Assembly (NCBI RefSeq): GCF_000003605.2
Contig: NW_003130002.1
Location: forward strand, 1-22,363
Source: Saccoglossus kowalevskii
Taxonomy: Eukaryota; Hemichordata; Enteropneusta; Harrimaniidae
DNA length: 22,363 nt
Reading direction: 5' to 3'
Made by a program: the position numbers and the translations under genes. The notes beneath the pieces were generated by a model that saw only the letters and a program-made list of their open reading frames with translations, was not told the origin of the DNA and ran no database searches. Positions 1-8,904 of the stretch are shown in pieces. How positions within the stretch are numbered: the stretch's first letter is position 1; every line of letters starts with the position of its first letter.

Positions 1-361
1 TGATTCTTGTGTGTTGTATCGATATATTTTCTATGTATGACACAGTGTTCATTGTGTGTATTGATGTGACTGGTGTGTTGTAACGATGTATTTTCTATGT
101 GTGACACAGTGTTTATTGCTGTGTATTGATGTGACTCTTGTGTGTTGTAACGATGTATTTTCTATGTGTGACACAGTGTTTATTGTTTTGTATTGATGTG
201 ACTCTTGTGTGATGTAACGATGTATTTTCTAGGTATGACACAGTGTTAATTGTTTTGTATTGATGTGACTCTAGTGTGTTGTAACGATGTATTTTCCAGG
301 TATGACACAGTGTTTATTGCTGTGTATTGATGTGACTCTTGTGTGTTGTAACGATGTATTT
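1..361 (+). repeat. Higher-order block G, copy 1
   Basis: Positions 1-361 match 2221-2581 almost base for base at a constant offset of 2220. The shared order is TATCGATATA unit with GTTCATTG, a TGGTGTG 65-mer, a TGTGAC unit, a GATGTAACG unit and a CTAGTGTGTTG unit. The only difference I see is TTCCAGG near 297 against TTCTAGG in the second copy. Similarity falls after 361, where this copy has the 73-bp subtype and the other does not. Confidence 0.85.
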
Positions 362-531
362 CCTAGGTACATGTATGACACAGTGTTTATTGCTGTGTAT
401 TGATATGATTCTTGTGTGTTGTAACGATGTATTTTCTATGTGTGACACAGTGTTTATTGTTTTGTATTGATGTGACTCTTGTATGATGTAACGATATATT
501 TTCTAGGGATGACACAGTGTTTATTGCTGTG

Positions 532-598
532 TATTGATGTGACTCTTGTGTGTTGTAACGATGTATTTTCTAGGTATGACACAGTGTTTATTGTTGTG
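532..598 (+). repeat. Representative canonical 67-bp monomer
   Basis: This copy is close to the commonest form and serves as a reference unit. Landmarks within it are TATTGATGTGAC at the start, the GTGTGTTGT run, the single CpG in AACGATG, the TTTTCTAGG palindromic centre CTAG, the ATGACACAGTGT element with CAC-A-GTG symmetry, and TTTATTG before the linker. The same order of landmarks is seen in almost every neighbour. The phase chosen, starting at TATTGAT, is arbitrary. Confidence 0.93.
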
Positions 599-664
599 TA
601 TTGATGTGACTCTGCGCGTTGTATCGATGTATTTTCTAGGTATGACACAGTGTTTATTGTTGTG
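599..664 (+). repeat. 66-bp monomer subtype with GCGCG core
   Basis: Here CTCTTGTGTGTTG is replaced by CTCTGCGCGTTG, which adds two CpG sites and removes one base. About 18 copies are visible, near 614, 3108, 3427, 3897, 4298, 4697, 4897, 5967, 6844, 8453, 9664, 10808, 14515, 15254, 16321, 17191, 18332 and 22026. Four of these (3108, 14515, 16321, 22026) read GCGCA rather than GCGCG. Many are followed by AATTTTCTAAGTATGAC rather than TATTTTCTAGGTATGAC. Confidence 0.9.
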
Positions 665-729
665 TATTGATGTGACTTGTGTGTTGTAACGATGTATTTT
701 CTAGGTGTGGCACAGAGTTTATTGTTTTG
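665..729 (+). repeat. 65-bp monomer subtype, TGACTTGTG with GTGTGGCACAGAG
   Basis: This unit lacks two bases after TGAC (TGACTTGTG instead of TGACTCTTGTG) and carries CTAGGTGTGGCACAGAGTTT where the canonical unit has CTAGGTATGACACAGTGTTT. Related copies lie near 3650, 5330, 6605, 6935, 8545, 10635, 11105, 12045, 15345, 17555, 18695 and 22125. A sister 65-mer keeps TGTGACACAGTGT and usually follows the TATCGATATA unit. Confidence 0.85.
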
Positions 730-1130
730 TTTTGATGTGACTCTTGTGTGATGAAACGATGTATTTTCTAGGTATGACGCAGTGTTAATTGTTTTGTATT
801 GATGTGACTCTTGTGTGATGTAACGATGTATTTTCTAGGTATGACACAGTGTTAATTGTTTTGTATTGATGTGACTTTTGTGTAATGTAACGATGTATTT
901 TCTAGGTATGACACAGTGTTTATTGTGTGTATTAATGTGACTCTTGTGTGTTGTAACGATGTATTTTCTATGTGTGACACAGTGTTTATTGTTTTGTATT
1001 GATGTGACTCTTGTGTGATGTAACGATGTATTTTCTAGGTATGACACAGTGTTAATTGTTTTGTATTGATGTGACTCTTGTGTGTTGTAACGATGTATTT
1101 TCTAGGTATGACACAGTGTTTATTGCTGTG

Positions 1131-1203
1131 TATTGATGTGACTCTTGTGTGTTGTAACGATGTATTTCCTAGGTACATGTATGACACAGTGTTTATTGCT
1201 GTG
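1131..1203 (+). repeat. 73-bp monomer subtype with 6-bp insertion (TACATGTA)
   Basis: This subtype differs from the canonical unit by TTCCTAGG instead of TTTCTAGG and by six extra bases after AGGT, giving GGTACATGTATGACAC and the perfect 8-bp palindrome TACATGTA. Counted by eye, 31 copies carry it, with the insertion near 369, 1176, 1514, 2183, 2654, 5193, 6061, 6331, 7203, 7808, 8813, 9163, 9893, 10499, 11303, 12110, 12450, 12788, 13466, 13738, 14808, 15612, 16616, 17420, 17758, 18561, 19033, 19307, 20110, 20449 and 21120. None occurs between about 2.66 and 5.19 kb or after 21.13 kb. Recurrent spacings of about 340, 670 and 806 bp (5, 10 and 12 units) reveal higher-order order. Confidence 0.92.
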
Positions 1204-1269
1204 TATTGATATGATTCTTGTGTGTTGTATCGATATATTTTCTATGTATGACACAGTGTTTATTGTGTG
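1204..1269 (+). repeat. 66-bp monomer subtype with TATCGATATA core
   Basis: This unit begins TATTGATATGATTC instead of TATTGATGTGACTC, has TGTATCGATATA in place of TGTAACGATGTA, CTATGTATGAC in place of CTAGGTATGAC, and a one-base-shorter linker (TTTATTGTG). It directly follows 26 of the 31 73-bp monomers, so the two act as one linked cassette of about 139 bp. Exceptions follow the 73-mers near 369, 6061, 6331, 7808 and 19033. Lone relatives without a preceding 73-mer lie near 5510, 6520 and 11960. Confidence 0.9.
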
Positions 1270-2220
1270 TATTGATGTGATTTGTGTGTTGTAACGATGT
1301 ATTTTCTATGTGTGACACAGTGTTTATTGTTTTGTATTGATGTGACTCTTGTGTGATGTAACGATATATTTTCTAGGGATGACACAGTGTTTATTGCTGT
1401 GTATTGATGTGACTATTGTGTGTTGTAACGATGTATTTTCTAGGTATGACACAGTGTTTATTGTGTGTATTAATGTGACTCTTGTGTGTTGTTACGATGT
1501 ATTTTCTAGGTACATGTATGACACAGTGTTTGTTGCCGTGTATTGATATGATTCTTGTGTGTTGTATCGATATATTTTCTATGTATGACACAGTGTTTAT
1601 TGTGTGTATTGATGTGACTTGTGTGTTGTAACGATGTATTTTCTATGTGTGACACAGTGTTTATTGTTTTGTATTGATGTGACTCTTGTGTGATGTAACG
1701 ATGTATTTTCTAGGTATGACACAGTGTTAATTGTTTTGTATTGATGTGACTCTTGTGTGAAGGAACGATGTATTTTCTAGGTATGACACAGTGTTTATTG
1801 CTGTGTATTGATGTGACTCTTGTATGTTGTAACGATGTATTTTCTATGTGTGACACAGTGTTTATTGTTTTGTATTGATGTGACTCTTGTGTGATGTAAC
1901 GATGAATTTTCTAGGGATGAAACAGTGTTTATTGCTGTGTATTGATGTGACTCTTGTGTGTTGTAACGATGTATTTTCTAGGTATGACACAGTGTTAATT
2001 GTTTTGTATTGATGTGACTCTTGTGTGATGTAACGATGTATTTTCTAGGTATGACACAGTGTTAATTGTTTTGTATTGATGTGAATCTTGTGTAATGTAA
2101 CGATGTATTTTCTAGGTATGACACAGTGTTTATTGTGTGTATTAATGTGACTCTTGTGTGTTGTAACGATGTATTTCCTAGGTACATGTATGACACAGTG
2201 TTTATTGCTGTGTATTGATA

Positions 2221-2581
2221 TGATTCTTGTGTGTTGTATCGATATATTTTCTATGTATGACACAGTGTTCATTGTGTGTATTGATGTGACTGGTGTGTTG
2301 TAACGATGTATTTTCTATGTGTGACACAGTGTTTATTGCTGTGTATTGATGTGACTCTTGTGTGTTGTAACGATGTATTTTCTATGTGTGACACAGTGTT
2401 TATTGTTTTGTATTGATGTGACTCTTGTGTGATGTAACGATGTATTTTCTAGGTATGACACAGTGTTAATTGTTTTGTATTGATGTGACTCTAGTGTGTT
2501 GTAACGATGTATTTTCTAGGTATGACACAGTGTTTATTGCTGTGTATTGATGTGACTCTTGTGTGTTGTAACGATGTATTT
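2221..2581 (+). repeat. Higher-order block G, copy 2
   Basis: Second copy of the block at 1-361, same strand, offset 2220, about one mismatch by eye. It shares the rare CTCTAGTGTGTTG variant and the GTTCATTG variant, which support copying as a block rather than chance. Confidence 0.85.
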
Positions 2582-3034
2582 TCTAGGTATGACACAGTGT
2601 TTATTGTGTGTATTAATGTGACTCTTGTGTGTTGTAACGATGTATTTCCTAGGTACATGTATGACACAGTGTTTGTTGCCGTGTATTGATATGATTCTTG
2701 TGTGTTGTATCGATATATTTTCTATGTATGACACAGTGTTTATTGTGTGTATTGATGTGACTTGTGTGTTGTAACGATGTATTTTCTATGTGTGACACAG
2801 TGTTTATTGTTTTGTATTGATGTGACTCTTGTGTGATGTAACGATGTATTTTCTAGGTATGACACAGTGTTAATTGTTTTGTATTGATGTGACTCTTGTG
2901 TGAAGGAACGATGTATTTTCTAGGTATGACACAGTGTTTATTGCTGTGTATTGATGTGACTCTTGTATGTTGCAACGATGTATTTTCTATGTGTGACACA
3001 GTGTTTATTGTTTTGTATTGATGTGACTCTTGTG
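2518..3034 (+). repeat. Partial repeat of block A at 1143-bp offset
   Basis: Positions 2518-3034 follow the same monomer order as 1375-1891 at an offset of 1143 bp (17 units): 73-mer with TTTGTTGCCGTG, TATCGATATA unit, TGACTTG 65-mer, GATGTAACG unit, GAAGGAACG unit and TTGTATGTTG unit. Differences include TTGCAACG near 2972. It diverges after about 3034, where GCGCA-type units begin. Confidence 0.8.
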
Positions 3035-3209
3035 TGTTGTAACGATGTATTTTCTAGGCATGACACAGTGTTTATTGTTGTGTATTGATGTGACTCTGCG
3101 CATTGTATCGATGTATTTTCTAGGTATGACACAGTGTTTATTGTTGCGTATTGATGTGACTCTTTTATGTTGTAACGATGTATTTTCTATGTGTGACACA
3201 GTGTTTATT

Positions 3210-3534
3210 GTTTTGTATTGATGTGACTCTTGTGTGTTGTAACGATGTATTTTCTAGGTATGACACAGTGTTAATTGCTTTGTATTGATGTGACTCTTGT
3301 GTGATGTAACGATATATTTTCTACGTATGACACAGTGTGTATTGCTGTGTATTGATGTGACTCTTGTGTGTTGTAACGATGTATTTTCTAGGTATGACAC
3401 AGTGTTTATTGCTGTGTGTTGATATGACTCTGCGCGTTGTAACGAAGAATTTTCTAAGTATGACACAGTGTTTATTGTTGTGTATTGATGTGACTCTTGT
3501 GTGTAGTAACGATGTATTTTCTAGGTATGACACA
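3210..3534 (+). repeat. Higher-order block B, copy 1
   Basis: Identical or nearly so to 4076-4400 at an offset of 866 bp (13 units). Shared rare markers are GTTAATTGCTTTG, CTACGTATGACACAGTGTGT, GTGTGTTGATATGAC, the GCGCG unit with AACGAAGAATTTTCTAAG, and TGTGTAGTAACG. The copies separate at about 3535, where CACAGAG appears here instead of CACAGTG. Confidence 0.87.
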
Positions 3535-4075
3535 GAGTTTATTGTTGTGTATTGATGTGACTCTTGTGTGTTGTAACGATGTATTTTCTAAGTATGACAC
3601 AGTGTTTATTGTGTGTATTGATGTGACTTGTGTGTTGTAACGATGCATTTTCTAGGTGTGGCACAGAGTTTATTGTTTTGTATTGATGTGACTCTTGAGT
3701 GATGTAACGATGTATTGTCTAGGTGTGACACAGTGTTAATTGTTTTGTATTGATGTGACTCTTGTGTAATGTAACGATGTATTTTCTAGGTATGACACAG
3801 TGTTTATTGCTGTGTATTGATGTGACTCTTGTGTGTTGTAACGATGTATTTTCTAGGTATGACACAGTGTTTATTGTTGTGTATTGATGTGACTCAGCGC
3901 GTTGTAATGATGAATTTTCTAAGTAAAACACAGTGTTTATTGTTGTGTATTGATGTGACTCTTGTGTGTTGTAACGATGTATTTTCTATGTGTGACACAG
4001 TGTTTATTGTTTTGTATTGATGTGACTCTTGTGTGATGTAACGATGTATTTTCTAGGTATGACACAGTGTTAATT

Positions 4076-4400
4076 GTTTTGTATTGATGTGACTCTTGTG
4101 TGTTGTAACGATGTATTTTCTAGGTATGACACAGTGTTAATTGCTTTGTATTGATGTGACTCTTGTGTGATGTAACGATATATTTTCTACGTATGACACA
4201 GTGTGTATTGCTGTGTATTGATGTGACTCTTGTGTGTTGTAACGATGTATTTTCTAGGTATGACACAGTGTTTATTGCTGTGTGTTGATATGACTCTGCG
4301 CGTTGTAACGAAGAATTTTCTAAGTATGACACAGTGTTTATTGTTGTGTATTGATGTGACTCTTGTGTGTAGTAACGATGTATTTTCTAGGTATGACACA
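4076..4400 (+). repeat. Higher-order block B, copy 2
   Basis: Copy of 3210-3534 including the private TGTGTAGTAACG and AACGAAGAATTT markers. It overlaps the left part of the next duplicated block (4380-4790), so the segment 3.2-6.1 kb is a nested series of duplications. Confidence 0.87.
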
Positions 4401-5030
4401 GTGTTTATTGTTTTGTTTTTATGTGACTCTTGTGTAATGTAACGATGTATTTTCTAGGTATGACACAGAGTTTATTGTGTGTATTAATGTGACTCTTGTG
4501 TGTTGTAACGATGTATTTTCTAGGTATGACACAGTGTTAATTGCTTTGTATTGTTGTGACTCTTGTGTGATGTAACGATATATTTTCTACGTATGACACA
4601 GTGTGTATTGCTGTGTATTGATGTGACTCTTGTGTGTTGTAACGATGTATTTTCTAGGTATGACACAGTGTTTATTGGTGTGTGTTGATATGACTCTGCG
4701 CGTTGTAACGAAGAATTTTCTAAGTATGACACAGTGTTTATTGTTGTGTATTGATGTGACTCTTGTGTGTTGTAACGATGTATTTTCTAGGTATGACACA
4801 GAGTTTATTGTTGTGTATTGATGTGACTCTTGTGTGTTGTAACGATGTATTTTCTAGGTATGACACAGTGTTTATTGTTGTGTATTGATATGACTCTGCG
4901 CGTTGTAACGATGAATTTGCTAAGTATGACACAGTGTTTATTGTTGTGTATTGATGTGACTCTTGTGTGTTGTAACGATGTATTTTCTAGGTATGACACA
5001 GAGTTTATTGTTGTGTATTGATGCGACTCT
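4141..5030 (+). repeat. 200-bp trimeric register
   Basis: Between about 4141 and 5030 the same three-monomer order returns every 200 bp: phase-equivalent points lie at 4141, 4341, 4541, 4741 and 4941. In the clearest pair, 4741-4820 and 4941-5020 are identical apart from single bases, each containing GACACAGAG. The GCGCG unit supplies the 66-bp member, which explains 200 rather than 201 bp. The trimer is not kept outside this region. Confidence 0.78.
4380..4790 (+). repeat. Higher-order block B, copy 3
   Basis: Matches 5650-6060 at a constant offset of 1270 bp (19 units). Shared rare markers are TTTTGTTTTTATGTGAC, TGTAATGTAACG, GACACAGAG followed by TATTAATGTGAC, GTTAATTGCTTTG, CTACGTATGAC and AACGAAGAATTT. 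Private differences include TTGTTGTGAC near 4555 and TTATTGGTGTG near 4675. Confidence 0.86.
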
Positions 5031-5649
5031 TGTGTGTTGTATCGATGTATTTTCTAGGTATGACACAGTGTTTATTGTTGTGTATTGATGTGACTCTTGT
5101 GTGTTGTAACGATGTATTTTCTAGGTATGACACAGTGTTTATTGCCGTGTATTGATGTGACTCTTGTGTGTTGTAACGATGTATTTCCTAGGTACATGTA
5201 TGACACAGTGTTTATTGCTGTGTATTGATATGATTCTTGTGTGTTGTATCGATATATTTTCTATGTATGTCACAGTGTTTATTGTGTGTATTGATGTGAC
5301 TTGTGTGTTGTAACGATGTATTTTCTAGGTGTGGCACAGAGTTTATTGTTTTGTATTGATGTGACTCTTGTGTGTTGTAACGATGTATTTTCTAGGTATG
5401 ACACAGTGTTTATTGCTGTGTATTGATGTGACTCTTGTGTGTTGTAACGATGTATTTTCTAGGTATGACACAGTGTTTATTGTTGTGTATTGATGTGATT
5501 CTTGTGTGTTTTATCGAAATATTTTCTATGTATGACACAGTGTTTATTGTGTGTATTGATGTGACTTGTGTGTTGTAACGACGTATTATCTAGGTGTGGC
5601 ACAGAGATTATTGTTTTGTATTGAAGTGACTCTTGTGTAATGTAACGAT

Positions 5650-6060
5650 GTATTTTCTAGGTATGACACAGTGTTTATTGTTTTGTTTTTATGTGACTCT
5701 TGTGTAATGTAACGATGTATTTTCTATGTGTGACACAGAGTTTATTGTGTGTATTAATGTGACTCTTGTGTGTTGTAACGATGTATTTTCTAGGTATGAC
5801 GCAGTGTTAATTGCTTTGTATTGATGTGACTCTTGTGTGATGTAACGATATATTTTCTACGTATGACACAGTGTGTATTGCTGTGTATTGATGTGACTCT
5901 TGTGTGTTGTAACGATGTATTTTCTAGGTATGACACAGTGTTTATTGTTGTGTGTTGATATGACTCTGCGCGTTGTAACGAAGAATTTTCTAAGTATGAC
6001 ACAGTGTTTATTGTTGTGTATTGATGTGACTCTTGTGTGTTGTAACGATGTATTTCCTAT
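5650..6060 (+). repeat. Higher-order block B, copy 4
   Basis: Copy of 4380-4790. It ends where this copy acquires TTCCTATGTACATGTATGAC (73-bp subtype, with CTATG rather than CTAGG) near 6056. GACGCAG near 5799 is a private difference. Confidence 0.85.
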
Positions 6061-6886
6061 GTACATGTATGACACAGAGTTTATTGTTGTGTATTGATGT
6101 GACTCTTGTGTGTTGTAACGATGTATTTTCTAGGTATGACGCAGTGTTAATTGTTTTGTATTGATGTGACTCTTGTGTGATGTAACGATGTATTTTCTAG
6201 GTATGACACAGTGTTTATTGTGTGTATTGATGTGATTTGTGTGATGTAACGATGTATTTTCTAGGTATGACACAGTGTTTATTGTTGTGTATTGATGTGA
6301 CTCTTGTGTGTTGTAACGATGTATTTCCTATGTACATGTATGACACAGAGTTTATTGTTGTGTATTGATGTGACTCTTGTGTGTTGTAACGATGTATTTT
6401 CTAGGTATGACACAGTGTTTATTGTTGTGTATTGATGTGACTCTTGTGTGTTGATACGATGTATTTCCTAGGTATGACACAGTGTTTATTGCTGTGTATT
6501 GATATGATTCTTGTGTGTTTGTATCGATATATTTTCTATGTATGACACAGTGTTTATTGTGTGTATTGAAGTGACTTGTGTGTTGTAACGATGTATTTTC
6601 TAGGTGTGGCACAGAGTTTATTCTTTTGTATTGATGTGACTCTTGTGTGATGTAACGATGTATTTTCTAGGTGTGACACAGTGTTAATTGTTTTATATTG
6701 ATGTGACTCTTGTGTAATGTAAAGATGTATTTTCTAGGTATGACACAGTGTTTATTGCTGTGTATTGATGTGACTCTTGTGTGTTGTAACGATATATTTT
6801 CTAGGTATGACACAGTGTTTATTGTTGTGTATTGATGTGACTCTGCGCGTTGTAACGATGAATTTTCTAAGTATGACACAGTGTTT

Positions 6887-7294
6887 ATTGTGTGTATTGA
6901 TGTGACTTGTGTGTTGTAACGATGTATTTTCTAGGTGTGGCACAGAGTTTATTGTTTTGTTTTGATGTGACTCTTGTGTGATGAAACGATGTATTTTCTA
7001 GGTATGACGCAGTGTTAATTGTTTTGTATTGATGTGACTCTTGTGTGATGTAACGATGTGTTTTCTAGGTATGACACAGTGTTAATTGTTTTGTATTGAT
7101 GTGACTTTTGTGTAATGTAACGATGTATTTTCTAGGTATGACACAGTGTTTATTGTGTGTATTAATGTGACTCTTGTGTGTTGTAACGATGTATTTCCTA
7201 GGTACATGTATGACACAGTGTTTGTTGCCGTGTATTGATATGATACTTGTGTGTTGTATCGATATATTTTCTATGTATGACACAGTGTTTATTG
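6887..7294 (+). repeat. Higher-order block D, copy 2
   Basis: Matches 8497-8904 at a constant offset of 1610 bp (24 units), including GATGAAACG, GACGCAG and the rare ACGATGTGTTTTC. It then continues through TGTAATGTAACG, the 73-mer with TTTGTTGCCGTG and the TATCGATATA unit. The copies part at about 7295 in the linker. Confidence 0.85.
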
Positions 7295-8316
7295 TGTGTA
7301 TTGATGTGACTTGTGTGTTGTAACGATGGATTTTCTATGTGTGACACAGTGTTTATTGTTTTGTATTGGTGTGACTCTTGTGTGATGTAACGATGTATTT
7401 TCTAGGTATGACACAGTGTTAATTGTTTTGTATTGATGTGACTCTTGTGTGAAGGAACGATGTATTTTCTAGGTATGACACATTGTTTATTGCTGTGTAT
7501 TGATGTGACTCTTGTGTGTTGTAACGATGTATTTTCTATGTGTGACACAGTGTTTATTGTTTTGTATTGATGTGACTCTTGTGTGTTGTAACGATGTATT
7601 TTCTATGTGTGACACAGTGTTTATTGTTTTGTATTGATGTGACTCTTGTGTGATGTAACGATGTATTTTCTAGGTATGACACAGTGTTAATTGTTTTGTA
7701 TTGATGTGACTCTTGTGTGTTGTAACGATGTATTTTCTAGGTATGACACAGTGTTTATTGCTGTGTATTGATGTGACTCTTGTGTGTTGTAACGATGTAT
7801 TTCCTAGGTACATGTATGACACAGTGTTTATTGCTGTGTATTGATATTATTCTTGTGTGATGTAACGATATATTTTCGATGTATGACACAGTGTTTATTG
7901 TGTGTATTGATGTGACTGGTGTGTTGTAACGATGTATTTTCTATGTGTGACACAGTGTTTATTGTTTTGTATTGATGTGACTCTTGTGTGATGTAACGAT
8001 GTATTTTCTAGGTATGACACAGTGTTAATTGTTTTGTATTGATGTGACTCTTGTGTGATGTAACGATGTATTTTCTAGGTATGACACAGTGTTTATTGCT
8101 GTGTATTGATGCGACTCTTGTGTGTTGTAACGATGTATTTTCTATGTGTGACACAGTGTTTATTGTTTTGTATTGATGTGACTCTTGTGTGATGTAACGA
8201 TGTATTTTCTAGGTATGACACAGTGTTAATTGTTTTGTATTGATGTGACTCTTGTGTGTTGTAACGATGTATTTTCTAGGTATGACACAGTGTTAATTGT
8301 TTTGTATTGATGTGAC

Positions 8317-8904
8317 TCTTGTGTGATGTAACGATATATTTTCTAGGTATGACACAGTGTTTATTGCTGTGTATTGATGTGACTCTTGTGTGTTGTAACG
8401 ATGTATTTTCCAGGTATGACACAGTGTTTATTGTTGTGTATTGATGTGACTCTGCGCGTTGTATCGATGTATTTTCTAGGTATGACACAGTGTTTATTGT
8501 TGTGTATTGATGTGACTTGTGTGTTGTAACGATGTATTTTCTAGGTGTGGCACAGAGTTTATTGTTTTGTTTTGATGTGACTCTTGTGTGATGAAACGAT
8601 GTATTTTCTAGGTATGACGCAGTGTTAATTGTTTTGTATTGATGTGACTCTTGTGTGATGTAACGATGTGTTTTCTAGGTATGACACAGTGTTAATTGTT
8701 TTGTATTGATGTGACTCTTGTGTAATGTAACGATGTATTTTCTAGGTATGACACAGTGTTTATTGTGTGTATTAATGTGACTCGTGTGTGTTGTAACGAT
8801 GTATTTCCTAGGTACATGTATGACACAGTGTTTGTTGCCGTGTATTGATATGATTCTTGTGTGTTGTATCGATATATTTTCTATGTATGACACAGTGTTT
8901 ATTG
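8317..8904 (+). repeat. Higher-order block D, copy 3
   Basis: Left part matches 477-960 (offset 7840), right part matches 6887-7294 (offset 1610), and most of it matches 15116-15703 (offset 6799). It is the most complete version of block D: GCGCG unit, GTGTGGCACAGAG 65-mer, GATGAAACG unit, ACGATGTGTTTTC unit, TGTAATGTAACG unit, TATTAATGTGAC 73-mer and TATCGATATA unit. Confidence 0.85.

Larger units (their letters stand above)
477..960 (+). repeat. Higher-order block D, copy 1
   Basis: The ordered series GCGCG unit, GTGTGGCACAGAG 65-mer, GATGAAACG unit with GACGCAG, GATGTAACG unit, and a TGTAATGTAACG unit recurs at 8317-8800 (offset 7840) and in part at 6887-7190 and 15296-15599. Rare markers such as GATGAAACG and ATGACGCAG occur in the same order in the first three copies. 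This copy departs after about 960, where the others have the 73-bp subtype. Confidence 0.82.
1000..2337 (+). repeat. Higher-order block A, copy 1 (about 1.34 kb)
   Basis: This stretch of about 20 monomers matches 19937-21274 at a constant offset of 18937, with only about five substitutions seen by eye (for example near 1270, 1493 and 1504 here, and near 19985 and 20880 in the other copy) and no length change. Much of it also matches 12203-13366 at an initial offset of 11278. Shared rare markers include GGGATGACAC, TGACTATTGTG, TTTGTTGCCGTG, GAAGGAACG, TTGTATGTTG and GGGATGAAACAG, in that order. Confidence 0.88.

Noticed and set aside
1372..1384. TAGGG in CTAGGGATGAC as degenerate telomere repeat
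   Set aside because: It is a one-base variant of CTAGGTATGAC in scattered units (for example near 1376, 1915, 11574, 19171) and never occurs in tandem with a 5-8 bp period.
2045..2272. Minus-strand frame beginning with a true ATG (also at 20982-21209)
   Set aside because: The ATG is created by the TTCATT variant of the linker region, shared by the two copies of block A. The rest is ordinary satellite, so a start codon alone does not support a gene.
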